Below are positions 33,161-42,330 of a stretch of 64,000 bases of DNA, piece by piece. The translations under genes were made by a program, and so were the position numbers. Every line of letters begins with the position of its first letter. Position 1 is the first letter of the stretch. Location of the stretch: assembly GCF_900105675.1 (NCBI RefSeq), contig NZ_LT629786.1:1612001-1676000 (forward strand), in the 5' to 3' direction. The notes beneath the pieces are model-generated. The model was not told the DNA's origin. It ran no database searches and was given only the letters and a program-made list of their open reading frames with translations. The stretch comes from Pseudomonas synxantha (GTDB lineage Bacteria; Pseudomonadota; Gammaproteobacteria; Pseudomonadales; Pseudomonadaceae).

Positions 33161-34279
33161 ATGCTCACCTTTGGTATCGAAGAGGAATACCTGCTCACCG
33201 ATCTGCGCACCCGCTGCATGCTCGCCGAACCCTCGACGGCGGTGCTGGCGGCCTGCCGTGAGGCGATTGGCGGTGGCTTCGCCTATGAGATGTTCCAAGG
33301 GCAGATCGAGGCCGCCTCACCAGTCTTCACTACCAGCGGCGAAGCGGCGGATTACCTGGCGACAGTGCGCGGCAACCTCGCCGACGCCTTGGGCGAATTC
33401 GGCCTAGGTGCCGTGTGTGCCGGCAGCCATCCCTTGGCCGATTGGCGCATGCAGCGGCCAACCCCACAGGCGCATTTCCAGCAACTGTTCGATGATATCC
33501 AGTATGTGGCGCGGCGCAGTGTGTTGTGCGGGCTGCACGTGCATGTGCAGGTCCCGCAAACACTGGACCGCATCGCCGTGATGAACCAGGTGTCGCCGTG
33601 GCTGCCGTTGTTGTTGCTGCTCAGTTGCTCGTCGCCGTTTTGGGACGGCATGCCCAGCGGCTTCATGAGTTATCGCCAGGCGGCTTGTGATGAGTGGCCG
33701 CGCATGGGCGTGCCCGAACATTTTGCCGATTGGGACGAGTACCTGCACTACCTTGCCTTGCTGCAGCGCATGGGCGCGATCAAGGCCGACGGCAACGGCT
33801 GGTGGGGCATTCGCCCGGCAGCGCGTTACCCGACCCTTGAGCTGCGCATGACTGACGCCTGCCCACGGCTGGCGGATGCCTTGGCCCTTGCCACGCTGTT
33901 TCGGGTGATGGTCACCCACGCGTGCACCCTGGAGCGCCCCGGCGCCGAATTCAGCGCCCAGGCGCGTTGGCTGCTCAAGGAAAACCGCTGGCAGGCTAAA
34001 CGCTACGGCGCAGCGGGCCGGTTTGCGTTGGACGACAAGGGTGCCATGGGCAGCGCTGAGCAATGGCTGCAATGCGCCCGACAGACCTTTGCCGCCACCG
34101 CCGAAGCCATGGGCGAGGCGCAGCTGTTCGATTCCCTGCAAGCACTGCTGCGGCGCGGCAACAGCGCGACCGAACAATTGCGCTGGTACGCCCAGGCGCG
34201 GGCCGATGGTGCCGATGACCTGGAGTGCCTGCGCTATGTGGTCGACCAGCTGCTGGCCCAGGGCAGGGGCGACCACTGA
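33161..34279 (+). CDS. Carboxylate-amine ligase, GCS2/YbdK family
   Basis: A 372-residue ATP-dependent ligase of the GCS2 (YbdK) family, distantly related to glutamate-cysteine ligases. It begins MLTFGIEEEYLLTD, where FGIEEE holds the metal-binding glutamates. It has HVHVQVP in the middle (a conserved His pair) and the family region WWGIRPAARYPTLELRMTDACP. These enzymes join a carboxylate to an amine. Next to an oxidase and an N-methyltransferase it may condense an amino acid-derived product. The start lies six bases past the previous stop. Confidence 0.85.
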   Translation: MLTFGIEEEYLLTDLRTRCMLAEPSTAVLAACREAIGGGFAYEMFQGQIEAASPVFTTSGEAADYLATVRGNLADALGEFGLGAVCAGSHPLADWRMQRPTPQAHFQQLFDDIQYVARRSVLCGLHVHVQVPQTLDRIAVMNQVSPWLPLLLLLSCSSPFWDGMPSGFMSYRQAACDEWPRMGVPEHFADWDEYLHYLALLQRMGAIKADGNGWWGIRPAARYPTLELRMTDACPRLADALALATLFRVMVTHACTLERPGAEFSAQARWLLKENRWQAKRYGAAGRFALDDKGAMGSAEQWLQCARQTFAATAEAMGEAQLFDSLQALLRRGNSATEQLRWYAQARADGADDLECLRYVVDQLLAQGRGDH

Positions 34280-34363
34280 TCGGGTGCTGCACCAGGTTGA
34301 AGGAACACTGACGCACTTGCGCCGCCCTTAACTAGTAACCCCTCAACGGCAGGAGCGCAGAGC

Positions 34364-35611
34364 ATGCGAGCGATGACTTACCAGGGCGCACACAAGGTGC
34401 AGGTCGACACGGTGCCCGATCCGACCATTGAACAACCCGACGATATCATTCTGCGTGTAACCGCCACGGCCATCTGCGGCTCGGACCTGCACCTGTACCG
34501 CGGCAAGATCCCCACCGTGGAACACGGCGACATCTTCGGCCATGAGTTCATGGGCATCGTCGAAGAAACCGGCCCGGCGGTCACGGCCGTACAGCGCGGC
34601 GACCGCGTGGTGATTCCATTCGTGATTGCCTGTGGCGATTGCTTTTTCTGCCAGCTCCAGCAATACGCCGCCTGCGAAACCACCAACGACGGGCGCGGAG
34701 CGATCCTGAATAAAAAAGCCATTCCACCGGGCGCCGCGCTGTTCGGCTATAGCCGCCTGTACGGCGGCATTCCCGGCGGCCAGGCAGAGTTGGTGCGAGT
34801 GCCCAAAGCCAACGCCGGGCCATTCAAGGTGCCGGGCACCCTGGCCGATGAAAAGGTGCTGTTCCTCTCCGATATCCTGCCCACCGCCTGGCAGGCGGTG
34901 ACCAATGCCGGTATCGGCAAGGGCTCAAGCGTGGCGATCTATGGCGCCGGGCCCGTGGGCCTGCTCAGTGCGGCGTGTGCGCAGATGCTGGGGGCCGGGC
35001 AAATCTTCATGGTCGACGACCATCCGTACCGGCTGGCCTATGCGCAGAAGATGTACGGTGTGATCCCGATCAACTTCGAAGAAGACGATGACCCGGCCGA
35101 TACGATCATCCGCCAGACCGCCGGCATGCGTGGCGTCGATGGCGTGGTGGACGCGGTAGGTTTCGAAGCCAAGGGCAGCACCACGGAAACCATCCTCACC
35201 ACCCTCAAGATCGAAGGCAGCAGCGGCAAGGCCCTGCGCCAGTGCATCGCTGCCGTGCGCCGCGGTGGCGTGGTCAGCGTAGCCGGGGTGTATGCCGGAT
35301 TTATCCATGGCTTCATGTTCGGCGATGCCTTCGACAAGGGCCTGACCTTCAAGATGGGCCAGACCCATGTGCAGCGCTTTTTACCCGAGCTGCTGGAGCA
35401 TATCGAACTGGGGCACCTGAACCCCGAGGCGATCGTCACCCATCGGCTGTCCCTGGAACAGGCCGCGCGGGGCTATGAACTGTTTGATAAAGCCGAGGAA
35501 GAGTGCCGCAAGGTGATCCTGCTGCCGGGGATCAGTGATCGGCCGCTGACCGAGCCGCTGGAAGAGGAACTGACCCCTGAGTTGCGCGTGCAGGGCGTGC
35601 CTGGCTACTAA
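34364..35611 (+). CDS. Zinc-dependent alcohol dehydrogenase
   Basis: A 415-residue medium-chain dehydrogenase. Catalytic zinc ligands sit in [11 protein letters not shown] and GHEFMG, the structural zinc site is [15 protein letters not shown] (C-x2-C-x2-C-x7-C), and the NAD-binding site is [10 protein letters not shown]. It resembles the glutathione-independent formaldehyde dehydrogenase subgroup by length and layout. It follows the ligase gene by 84 bases, so it may be the last gene of that operon or have its own promoter. The substrate is unknown. A REPIN follows the stop. Confidence 0.9.
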   Translation: MRAMTYQGAHKVQVDTVPDPTIEQPDDIILRVTATAICGSDLHLYRGKIPTVEHGDIFGHEFMGIVEETGPAVTAVQRGDRVVIPFVIACGDCFFCQLQQYAACETTNDGRGAILNKKAIPPGAALFGYSRLYGGIPGGQAELVRVPKANAGPFKVPGTLADEKVLFLSDILPTAWQAVTNAGIGKGSSVAIYGAGPVGLLSAACAQMLGAGQIFMVDDHPYRLAYAQKMYGVIPINFEEDDDPADTIIRQTAGMRGVDGVVDAVGFEAKGSTTETILTTLKIEGSSGKALRQCIAAVRRGGVVSVAGVYAGFIHGFMFGDAFDKGLTFKMGQTHVQRFLPELLEHIELGHLNPEAIVTHRLSLEQAARGYELFDKAEEECRKVILLPGISDRPLTEPLEEELTPELRVQGVPGY

Positions 35612-35616
35612 AAAAT

Positions 35617-35704
35617 GTGGGAGGGGGCTTGCTCCCGATAGCAGTGTGTCAGCCCATACATCGGTTGACTGACACGCCGCCATCGGGAGCAAGCCCCCTC
35701 CCAC
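35617..35704. repeat. REPIN
   Basis: Two inverted REP arms, GTGGGAGGGGGCTTGCTCCC and its mirror ending CCCCCTCCCAC, around a short GTGTGTCAGCCCATACATCG spacer. It lies six bases after the dehydrogenase stop and probably acts as its 3' hairpin. Confidence 0.9.
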
Positions 35705-35714
35705 ATTTACAGTG

Positions 35715-36146
35715 TCAGGCCATGGCTTGGGGCTGAATGCGCAACTCGCCGTCCACATCCTTGACCAGCCCGCTGGCCACGAATAACGGCGCCAGGCGCT
35801 TGTGCAACTGCGGCTCGACAAACTCCTTCACCATCTCCAGCACCAGCACGCCACTAAGCGGCAGCTCGACCTTGGTGTACGACAACCACGCCTTTTTCAA
35901 TGCCATCAACACATCACTGCCCGCTGTCGAAGCAAAGCGACGGTGCATAGGTTTGCCGTCGAAGGTGAACGTGTGCTGGAACTCATAGCCGCTTTCATCA
36001 CCACCGCTGGCAGCGCAACGTACGCAGGTGCACGGGCCATCACCAAAGGCGCTGCGCAGGTAAGCGTTGAAGTCCACCACGGGCTTGAGTGACAGGCGCT
36101 TATCGACCTCAAACAGGTCCCCGGTCATTTTTTCGTCAGTGTTCAA
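35715..36146 (-). CDS. Hypothetical protein (143 aa)
   Basis: A 143-residue protein I do not recognise. It has CTCVRCAASGGDESGYEFQHTF, where a C-x-C-x2-C arrangement could bind metal, and a helical second half (LMALKKAWLSYTKVELPLSGVLVLEMVKEFVEP). No signal or membrane segment. The best ribosome site (GAGGA) favours a TTG start at 36146; the next ATG is 36128. It lies between two REPINs. Confidence 0.55.
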   Translation of the reverse strand: MNTDEKMTGDLFEVDKRLSLKPVVDFNAYLRSAFGDGPCTCVRCAASGGDESGYEFQHTFTFDGKPMHRRFASTAGSDVLMALKKAWLSYTKVELPLSGVLVLEMVKEFVEPQLHKRLAPLFVASGLVKDVDGELRIQPQAMA

Positions 36147-36312
36147 CGTCCATTTCCTCGCAGGTCAGTAGCGGTATTTCAAGCGCGGCACAATACCAGC
36201 CGAGCGCGGGTTTGTGGGTTATTTGCATGACAATAGATCCCGATATTCTGTTCGGGCCCTATGGCGCGCAGGCGGCCAACCCCCATTCTAGACATGAAAT
36301 GCCGTCAAAAAT

Positions 36313-36399
36313 GTGGGAGGGGGCTTGCCCCCGATGGCGGTGTGTCAGCCACAGTTGTGTGTGCTGATACTCCCTCATCGGGGGCAAGCCCCCTCCCAC
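36313..36399. repeat. REPIN
   Basis: An inverted pair of GTGGGAGGGGGCTTGCCCCC arms around a GATGGCGGTGTGTCAGCCAC spacer, between the hypothetical gene and the AraC regulator. Confidence 0.9.
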
Positions 36400-36425
36400 A
36401 TTTTGATCTTCACAGCACCAAAGGA

Positions 36426-37214
36426 TCAGCGGAAAAACTCACCAGGTGTCGTCTCAAACTGCTGACGAAATGCATTGATAAATGCCGACGTCGATTCATA
36501 CCCACATCCCAACGCCACATCCGTGACCCGCTCACCTCGTTCCAGGGCGGGCAGGGCGCTCAGCAGTCGCAGGCGCTGGCGCCAGGCGCGGAACGTCAGC
36601 CCGGTGTCACTCAAGAACACGCGGCTGAGGGTCTTTTCGCTGACCCCCAGCTTGGCGCTCCAATCCCCCAGTGTGCTCTGCTGCTCCGGTCGCTGGCTCA
36701 GGCTGCGATAGATCTGCCGCAACCGCGGGTCATGGGGCAACGGCAACATCAGGTCCACCTGGGGCGCGGCGGCGAGTTGGTCGAGCAGCACCTGGGCCAG
36801 GCGTCCATCGGGCCCGTCCTGGGCATATTCCACCGGCACTTCGCTGAAACTGCGGATCAACTCGCGTAGCAGGCTGCTCACCTCCAGCACCTGGCAACGC
36901 TCGGCCGCCCAGGCCATGACGCTGCAATCGAGGTACAAACTGCGCATTTCCGTATGGGGCGAACTGAACACCCGATGGGGCATGCCCGCCGGGATCCACA
37001 CTGCACGTTGCGGCGGCGCGACGAAGCGGCCAACGCTGGTCTGGATCTCCAGCACCCCGGAAATCGCATAGGACAACTGCACCCACGGGTGACTGTGCCG
37101 TCGTGTCAGCGCCCGATTGGGCAAGGATTCAGTACGCCCATACACCGGCCGGGGCAGGCTGGAAAGCCCGGGCACACTGCGTCGAATGGCTTTTTCATGT
37201 CCTTTAGGCGGCAT
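36426..37214 (-). CDS. AraC family regulator, cupin type
   Basis: A 262-residue AraC regulator. The N-terminal cupin (RRHSHPWVQLSYAISGVLEIQTSVG, then APPQRAVWIPAGMPHRV) is of the small-molecule sensing subgroup that controls neighbouring transporters; the C-terminal two helix-turn-helix motifs are TLGDWSAKLGVSEKTLSRVF and RVTDVALGCGYESTSAFINAFRQQF. It is divergent from the bile-acid-type symporter gene, its probable target. The intergenic region is only 85 bp. Confidence 0.92.
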   Translation of the reverse strand: MPPKGHEKAIRRSVPGLSSLPRPVYGRTESLPNRALTRRHSHPWVQLSYAISGVLEIQTSVGRFVAPPQRAVWIPAGMPHRVFSSPHTEMRSLYLDCSVMAWAAERCQVLEVSSLLRELIRSFSEVPVEYAQDGPDGRLAQVLLDQLAAAPQVDLMLPLPHDPRLRQIYRSLSQRPEQQSTLGDWSAKLGVSEKTLSRVFLSDTGLTFRAWRQRLRLLSALPALERGERVTDVALGCGYESTSAFINAFRQQFETTPGEFFR

Positions 37215-37299
37215 TTACTGGCTCATTGGCGTTAGTCGGTAACAGGCGGTTACGTTAGAGTCGCCACGACGCTCTTGGCAACCCCTGGAAGACTTGCTT

Positions 37300-38298
37300 A
37301 TGACCCGCCCGCGCTTTCTACCCGATAACTTCACCCTGACCCTGATTGCCACGGTGATCCTTGCTTCCTTGCTACCGGCCAGCGGCCAGACCGCCGTGGC
37401 CTTCGGCTGGGTCACCAACCTGGCCATCGCGCTGCTGTTTTTCCTGCACGGCGCCAAGCTGTCACGCCAGGCCATCGTTGCCGGTGCCGGTCACTGGCGC
37501 TTGCACCTGCTGGTGTTCAGCCTGACCTTCGTGCTGTTCCCGTTGCTGGGCCTGGCGCTCAAGCCGGTGTTATCGCCGCTGGTTGGCAAAGATTTGTACA
37601 TGGGCATGCTCTACCTCTGCGCGTTGCCGGCTACTGTGCAGTCGGCGATTGCCTTTACGTCACTGGCTCGCGGCAATATCCCGGCGGCGATTTGCAGCGC
37701 GGCGGCTTCGAGCCTGTTCGGAATTTTCCTGACGCCGTTGTTGGTGGCGCTGCTGCTCAATGTGCAGGGGGACGGCGGCTCCACGGTCGACGCGATCTTG
37801 AAGATCAGCGTGCAGTTGCTGCTGCCATTCATCGCCGGGCAAATCGCCCGCCGCTGGATCGGCGACTGGGTCGGTCGCAATAAAGCCTGGCTGAAATTCG
37901 TCGACCAGGGCTCGATCCTGTTGGTGGTATACGGCGCGTTCAGCGAAGCGGTCACCGAAGGTATCTGGCACCAGATCCCATTGTGGCAACTGGGCGGTCT
38001 GGTGGTGGCCTGCTGCGTATTGCTCGCGCTGGTGCTGGTGGCATCCACGTTGCTGAGCAAGGCGTTTGGCTTTAACCAGGAAGACCGCATCACCATCCTG
38101 TTCTGCGGCTCGAAGAAAAGCCTGGCCACCGGTGTGCCCATGGCCCAGGTGCTGTTCGCCGGGGCTAGCATGGGCGTGTTGATTTTGCCGTTGATGCTGT
38201 TCCACCAGATCCAGCTGATGGTGTGCGCGGCGCTGGCCCAACGTTATGCCCAGCGCCCGGAGAGCATTCCTGAGTTGATGGGCCAGGTGGATCCCTGA
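37300..38298 (+). CDS. Bile acid:sodium symporter family transporter
   Basis: A 332-residue inner membrane protein of the BASS/YfeH type with ten hydrophobic segments. The N-terminus (FLPDNFTLTLIATVILASLLPASG), FLHGAKLSRQAI in the second segment region and CGSKKSLATGVPMAQVLF in the later core are family marks. Such proteins move organic anions with sodium. It is divergent from an AraC regulator. The start at 37300 (ATG) is chosen over an upstream TTG. Confidence 0.9.
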   Translation: MTRPRFLPDNFTLTLIATVILASLLPASGQTAVAFGWVTNLAIALLFFLHGAKLSRQAIVAGAGHWRLHLLVFSLTFVLFPLLGLALKPVLSPLVGKDLYMGMLYLCALPATVQSAIAFTSLARGNIPAAICSAAASSLFGIFLTPLLVALLLNVQGDGGSTVDAILKISVQLLLPFIAGQIARRWIGDWVGRNKAWLKFVDQGSILLVVYGAFSEAVTEGIWHQIPLWQLGGLVVACCVLLALVLVASTLLSKAFGFNQEDRITILFCGSKKSLATGVPMAQVLFAGASMGVLILPLMLFHQIQLMVCAALAQRYAQRPESIPELMGQVDP

Positions 38299-38384
38299 TT
38301 CACCTCTCATTCTCGGGTAAATAAGCTCAAGTTAACCGCCGCGCCGACGACTAACTTCTTACTAGCCCAAGAAGGAGTGTCGGC

Positions 38385-38747
38385 ATGAACGTTGGTCGTT
38401 TTTCGGTAATGACAGGCTTCCTTTGCCTATGGGCAAGCACCTGCGGCGCGGCGCAGATAGTGGGGCAGGGCACTCTCAGGTTCACCGGCGCCATCGTCGA
38501 GTCGGGGTGTGCGACAAATGCGCGCAGCGGTGCCGTGATGGAGCTGCGCGGCTGTGCCAGAGTGAGTCGCGGCAGCCGCTTCGAGGTGCGCAATGTAGCG
38601 CCGGTTGCCAGCGTCAACGCGGCCCATGTGCGGCTGGTGGCGGACAGTGGCGAGGGGCGCTATTACGACCAGCGCTATCTGCTGGTGGACAACGCCGGTA
38701 AGCCCATCGAGTCGGGCAACTACGTGATTACCATGACCTCGCCATAG
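38385..38747 (+). CDS. Fimbrial subunit-like secreted protein
   Basis: A 120-residue protein with a signal peptide (SVMTGFLCLWASTCGAA) and the sequence GTLRFTGAIVESGCATN at the start of the mature part, as in type 1 pilus subunits (G-x-I/V-x-F-x-G-x-I-V-x-x-x-C). A second Cys (RGCARVSRG) would form the conserved disulfide. The C-terminus is DSGEGRYYDQRYLLVDNAGKPIESGNYVITMT, shorter than a normal pilin domain. No chaperone or usher gene is nearby, so it is an orphan subunit. An AAGGAG site precedes it. Confidence 0.6.
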   Translation: MNVGRFSVMTGFLCLWASTCGAAQIVGQGTLRFTGAIVESGCATNARSGAVMELRGCARVSRGSRFEVRNVAPVASVNAAHVRLVADSGEGRYYDQRYLLVDNAGKPIESGNYVITMTSP

Positions 38748-38858
38748 CTCCCGGGGCGACGATCCGCCTCAACAGCCGCCCGAGAAACCTATAGAATGCT
38801 CGGCGGCGGCGCTTGTCCTGGGCGGCGCCTGACCATCGCCAGAGTACCGCGCCCGTCA

Positions 38859-40040
38859 ATGAGCCTTTCAGCCGCAACCCCCCAAGCCAATTGGCAACCG
38901 GTCATCGCCCTGGCGCTGGCCGCGTTTGTGTTCAATACCACCGAATTCGTACCTGTCGGGTTGCTCAGCGCCATCGGCGCCAGCTTTGACATGCCCGTGG
39001 CCAGCGTCGGCCTGATGCTCACCATCTACGCGTGGATCGTGTCGCTGACCTCGCTGCCGGTGATGCTGCTGACCCGCAACGTCGAACGGCGCAAATTGCT
39101 GATCGTGCTGTTCGGCCTGTTTATCGCCAGCCATATCCTTTCCAGCGTGGCTACCAGTTTTGGCTTGCTGATGGTCAGTCGGGTCGGCATCGCCCTGGCC
39201 CATGCGTTGTTCTGGTCGATCACGGCTTCTTTGGCCGTACGCCTGGCGCCGGAAGGCAAGCAGGTGCAGGCCCTTGGCTTGCTGGCCACCGGCACGTCCC
39301 TGGCGATGGTGCTCGGCATTCCCCTGGGCCGCCTGCTCGGCGAGGCCATGGGGTGGCGCACCACCTTCCTGGTGATCGCAGCGTTCGCAGCCGCCTTGGT
39401 GTTCTGGCTGGCGCGCACCTTGCCGCCGCTGCCCAGCCAGAACTCCGGTTCCCTGCGCAGCCTGCCACTGCTGTTCAAGCGCCCGGCGCTGGTGGCCCTC
39501 TACGTGCTGACCGCGATGACGATCACCGCCCAATTCACCGCCTACAGCTATATCGAACCCTTCGTCGAAGGCGTCGCCGGGCTGGGCGGCAGTGCGGTGA
39601 CATTGATCCTGTTGGTGTTCGGCGGGGCCGGCATTATCGGTTCGTTGTTGTTCAGCCTGGTGCATCGCTTCAACCCCCATGTCTTCGTGATCAGCACGGT
39701 GTTCCTGCTTGCCGCGTGCCTGGCCTTGATGCTGCCGTTGAGCGGCGCCGAGTCTTACCTGGTGGTGTTGAGCATTTTCTGGGGCATGGCGATCATGGGC
39801 TTTGGCCTGGCCATGCAATCCAAGGTGCTGGTACTGGCACCGGACGCCACCGACGTGGCCATGGCGATGTTCTCCGGTATCTACAACATCGGCATCGGCG
39901 GTGGCGCGCTGATGGGCAGCTGGGTCGGCAGCCACTTCGGATTCGCTTGGATCGGCGCGGCGGGCGGGTTGCTGGCGGCGCTGGCGCTGGTGGGGTATTG
40001 CCTGGCGATTCGGCGCTTTGGGCAGGGTGTAGAGAAGTAA
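38859..40040 (+). CDS. MFS sugar efflux transporter, SotB type
   Basis: A 393-residue MFS exporter with twelve hydrophobic segments. The N-terminal [26 protein letters not shown] is the SotB/arabinose-efflux mark, with LARTLPPLP and [28 protein letters not shown] in the middle. It exports sugars or drugs from the cytoplasm. The ATG at 38859 is chosen because the N-terminus then agrees with the family. Confidence 0.9.
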   Translation: MSLSAATPQANWQPVIALALAAFVFNTTEFVPVGLLSAIGASFDMPVASVGLMLTIYAWIVSLTSLPVMLLTRNVERRKLLIVLFGLFIASHILSSVATSFGLLMVSRVGIALAHALFWSITASLAVRLAPEGKQVQALGLLATGTSLAMVLGIPLGRLLGEAMGWRTTFLVIAAFAAALVFWLARTLPPLPSQNSGSLRSLPLLFKRPALVALYVLTAMTITAQFTAYSYIEPFVEGVAGLGGSAVTLILLVFGGAGIIGSLLFSLVHRFNPHVFVISTVFLLAACLALMLPLSGAESYLVVLSIFWGMAIMGFGLAMQSKVLVLAPDATDVAMAMFSGIYNIGIGGGALMGSWVGSHFGFAWIGAAGGLLAALALVGYCLAIRRFGQGVEK

Positions 40041-40059
40041 GGACGGTGCCTATCTAATA

Positions 40060-40098
40060 GTCGCAGGAGATTTATCATTAGATCAAATCCCCTGCGAC
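40060..40098. terminator. Inverted repeat between convergent genes
   Basis: GTCGCAGGAGATTT pairs with AAATCCCCTGCGAC, a 14-bp stem with one mismatch and a loop of 11 bases. It lies between the MFS gene and the end of the convergent small gene; no T run, so it may act as a weak or bidirectional terminator. Confidence 0.45.
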
Positions 40099-40132
40099 GG
40101 ATTTGGAATATCAACTCATTTCGCTCGGTGCA

Positions 40133-40324
40133 TCAAAATTGAGCTTGGCCGCTCTTAATTATCTCCTTGACTCTATCTACACTATAGTAAGTCAGTGTAC
40201 TGGTTTTGCCATTTTTTTGGTAAGTGTAAGCCTTGACTTGACCAACCAGGTTATCACCTTCCCAATGCCCTCCTGTCAGGCCTTCATGTATCTCATAGCC
40301 GTTGTAATTTTCTACCAGTGCCAT
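40133..40324 (-). CDS. Small hypothetical protein (63 aa), low GC
   Basis: A 63-residue protein starting MALVENYNGYEIHEGLTGGH, with an AGGAAG ribosome site. It is beta-rich with K, Y and T (YQKNGKTSTLTYYSVDRVKEIIKSG) and ends QAQF. The gene and its upstream region are much more AT-rich than the surroundings, a sign of recent acquisition. No family is recognised. A perfect palindrome 115 bp upstream may be its operator. Confidence 0.5.
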   Translation of the reverse strand: MALVENYNGYEIHEGLTGGHWEGDNLVGQVKAYTYQKNGKTSTLTYYSVDRVKEIIKSGQAQF

Positions 40325-40438
40325 ATCAGTCTTCCTTATATAAAACTTGGTTGAAGAAAAACGCATTCAATCTGAGTCATCAACACGTGTTTAAGTATTG
40401 AGGCAACTTAAAGATAGATAAGGGCAGCGTGGGTTTGC

Positions 40439-40456
40439 ACTGTCAAAATTGACAGT
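40439..40456. promoter_or_regulatory. Palindrome, candidate operator
   Basis: ACTGTCAA-AA-TTGACAGT is a perfect 8-bp inverted repeat with a two-base centre, lying in AT-rich DNA upstream of the small minus-strand gene. The size and symmetry are those of a dimeric repressor site; the regulator is unknown. Confidence 0.4.
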
Positions 40457-40562
40457 TATTTAGATCTTTTAATTATATAGGCATATTGATTTAGCGTTAT
40501 GCAGGGGTGAGTGATCAAGCAAGGTTGACGATCTGGAGCCATCTCTTAGCGGACAAATTGCC

Positions 40563-41036
40563 TCATGCCACCGCAATCAACGGATCCGCCGCCGCCAGCG
40601 CCACTGCCCGATCCGCCGCCGGTGGGTAGATCCACACACTGTTGATCTGCTGCTTGAGTGCCTTGGCCTCCTGGCCCACCAGTTTCAGCTGGCGGTCCCA
40701 GCCTTCGGTGTACACCGCGCCCCAGGCGCCGAGGTCGAGGCAGGTCACGTATTTGGGTTGGCTGTAGGCCCTCAGCGCAACGCCGATCAGGCCTGCGGAG
40801 ACGTTGTTGCCGGCGTAGCGGCCCAGGGCGATGGTGTATTGGCGGGACATGGCGGCGAAGTTACCCATCTCGTCGGTGGCGGCATAGGCCACGTCACCGG
40901 CGGCCCCTTGCACAAAGGCCACGCCCACGGCATCGAACAGCGGGCCCAAGGGAGCCAGCATGGTGTGCATCTCGGGCTCGTAGAACCGCGGGCGGACCCG
41001 CAGTTCCGCTTGCGGGGCGAGCAGGCTGATGTGCAC
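40563..41036 (-). CDS. Hypothetical protein, probably a gene remnant (157 aa)
   Basis: A 157-residue frame with GTG start, HISLLAPQAELRVRPRFYEP, then GVAFVQGAAGDVAYAATDEMGNFAAMSRQYTIALGRYAGNNVSAG and an end in IYPPAADRAVALAAADPLIAVA. The same frame stays open and coding-like for at least twenty codons before the GTG (residues RLLDKHDRND precede it), so the frame shown is likely the C-terminal part of a longer gene that lost its 5' end near 41060-41150. I do not recognise the family. It lies next to a sulfonate-type binding protein gene of the same strand. Confidence 0.45.
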   Translation of the reverse strand: MHISLLAPQAELRVRPRFYEPEMHTMLAPLGPLFDAVGVAFVQGAAGDVAYAATDEMGNFAAMSRQYTIALGRYAGNNVSAGLIGVALRAYSQPKYVTCLDLGAWGAVYTEGWDRQLKLVGQEAKALKQQINSVWIYPPAADRAVALAAADPLIAVA

Positions 41037-41179
41037 ATCGTTGCGGTCATGTTTGTCCAGCAGCCTGTCGGACCTGACCCGTGAACAACAACGCAGGGAT
41101 GTGATGGAGATTATGGCGGTGCTCTCCAGGAAAAGGGGCAGGGCTCCTTTTGTACCACTTCCCGTCGGCCTTGTTTACC

Positions 41180-42124
41180 TTAGGGTTGCCAGGTCTGTAC
41201 TGCCTTGGCATCCACCGCTTTGGGTAACAGCCCCGCCTTGAAGAACGCATCGGCAATCTTCTGCTGCTCCCCCAGTTGCTCGAGTGTCACCGGCTGCACC
41301 TGGTAGCTGCGGTGCGCATTGGCAGCTTCCACCGTCGCTGCATCCAGGTTGCCCCATAACGGCCCGAGCACTTTTGCCGCGTCCTGCGGATGGGCCTTCA
41401 CCCATTGACCGGCTTGTTCCAACTGCGCGTATACCACCTTCAACACCTCGGGATGAGCCCGGGCGTAAGGCGTGCCGGTCAGGTAATAACGCTTGTAGCT
41501 CGCCAACCCGGCGCCGTCCGCCAGGGTGCGTGTGGGCAGTTGCCGCTGCACGCTGGTGAGGAAAGGCTCCCAGGTGACCCATGCATCCACCTTGTTGTTT
41601 TCAAAGGCGGCGCGGCCGTCAGCGGGGGACAGATAGGCTGGCTGGATATCGGCAAACGCCAGGCCGGCTTTGTTCAACGCGGCGATCAATAAATAGTGAG
41701 TGCCGGCGGCTTTGGTCACGGCGATTTTCTTGCCTTTGAGGTCCGCCAACTGCTGGATCGACGAGTCCTTGCGTACAACGATGGCCTGGGCCGCGGGCGA
41801 GGGCGCTTCCTGGGCGAAGTAGGTGAGCTGAGCCTGGGCAGCCTGGGCGAAGATCGGCACGGTATCGGCCACATCGGCGCTGATATCCACGTTGCCGACG
41901 TTCAGCGCTTCGAGCAAGGGCAGGCCGCTGGGGAACTCATGCCAACTGACGTCGATGTGGTCGGCCTTGAGGGCTTTTTCCAGGGTGCCCTGGGTTTTCA
42001 GCAAGGTGATCAGGGTCGAGGATTTCTGGTAGCCGATGCGCAGGGTTTCCTGAGCCTGGGCACTTACAGCGACAGCAAAAGCCAGCAATCCTAATACAGC
42101 GGCGAGAGGGCGGCGAAGGGTCAT
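41180..42124 (-). CDS. Sulfonate-type ABC transporter substrate-binding protein (SsuA-like)
   Basis: A 314-residue periplasmic binding protein. Signal peptide AVLGLLAFAVAVSAQA, then the SsuA-like opening ETLRIGYQKSSTLITLLKTQGTLE, middle VGNVDISADVADTVPIFAQ and LADLKGKKIAVTKAAGTHYLL, and the late WVTWEPFLTSVQRQ. It binds aliphatic sulfonates or related organosulfur compounds. It stands alone, divergent from a complete ABC system at 42331, so it may supply an alternative ligand specificity. Confidence 0.85.
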   Translation of the reverse strand: MTLRRPLAAVLGLLAFAVAVSAQAQETLRIGYQKSSTLITLLKTQGTLEKALKADHIDVSWHEFPSGLPLLEALNVGNVDISADVADTVPIFAQAAQAQLTYFAQEAPSPAAQAIVVRKDSSIQQLADLKGKKIAVTKAAGTHYLLIAALNKAGLAFADIQPAYLSPADGRAAFENNKVDAWVTWEPFLTSVQRQLPTRTLADGAGLASYKRYYLTGTPYARAHPEVLKVVYAQLEQAGQWVKAHPQDAAKVLGPLWGNLDAATVEAANAHRSYQVQPVTLEQLGEQQKIADAFFKAGLLPKAVDAKAVQTWQP

Positions 42125-42330
42125 GAGGCGCTCGATTTTTCAACAAAATGAACCGAAGCATAAGGTTCTGAAAACCATTCGATAAATACTCTTTCGATCT
42201 GAGCTTAAGGCGCTTTTTTCGGCTTTTGCTGAATCTGGCATATCCATAGAGTTATATGTTTCTATCATAATAACCAGTCATTAATATAATAAAAGCACAA
42301 TCAATCTGCGTATAAACAAGGATACCGTGC

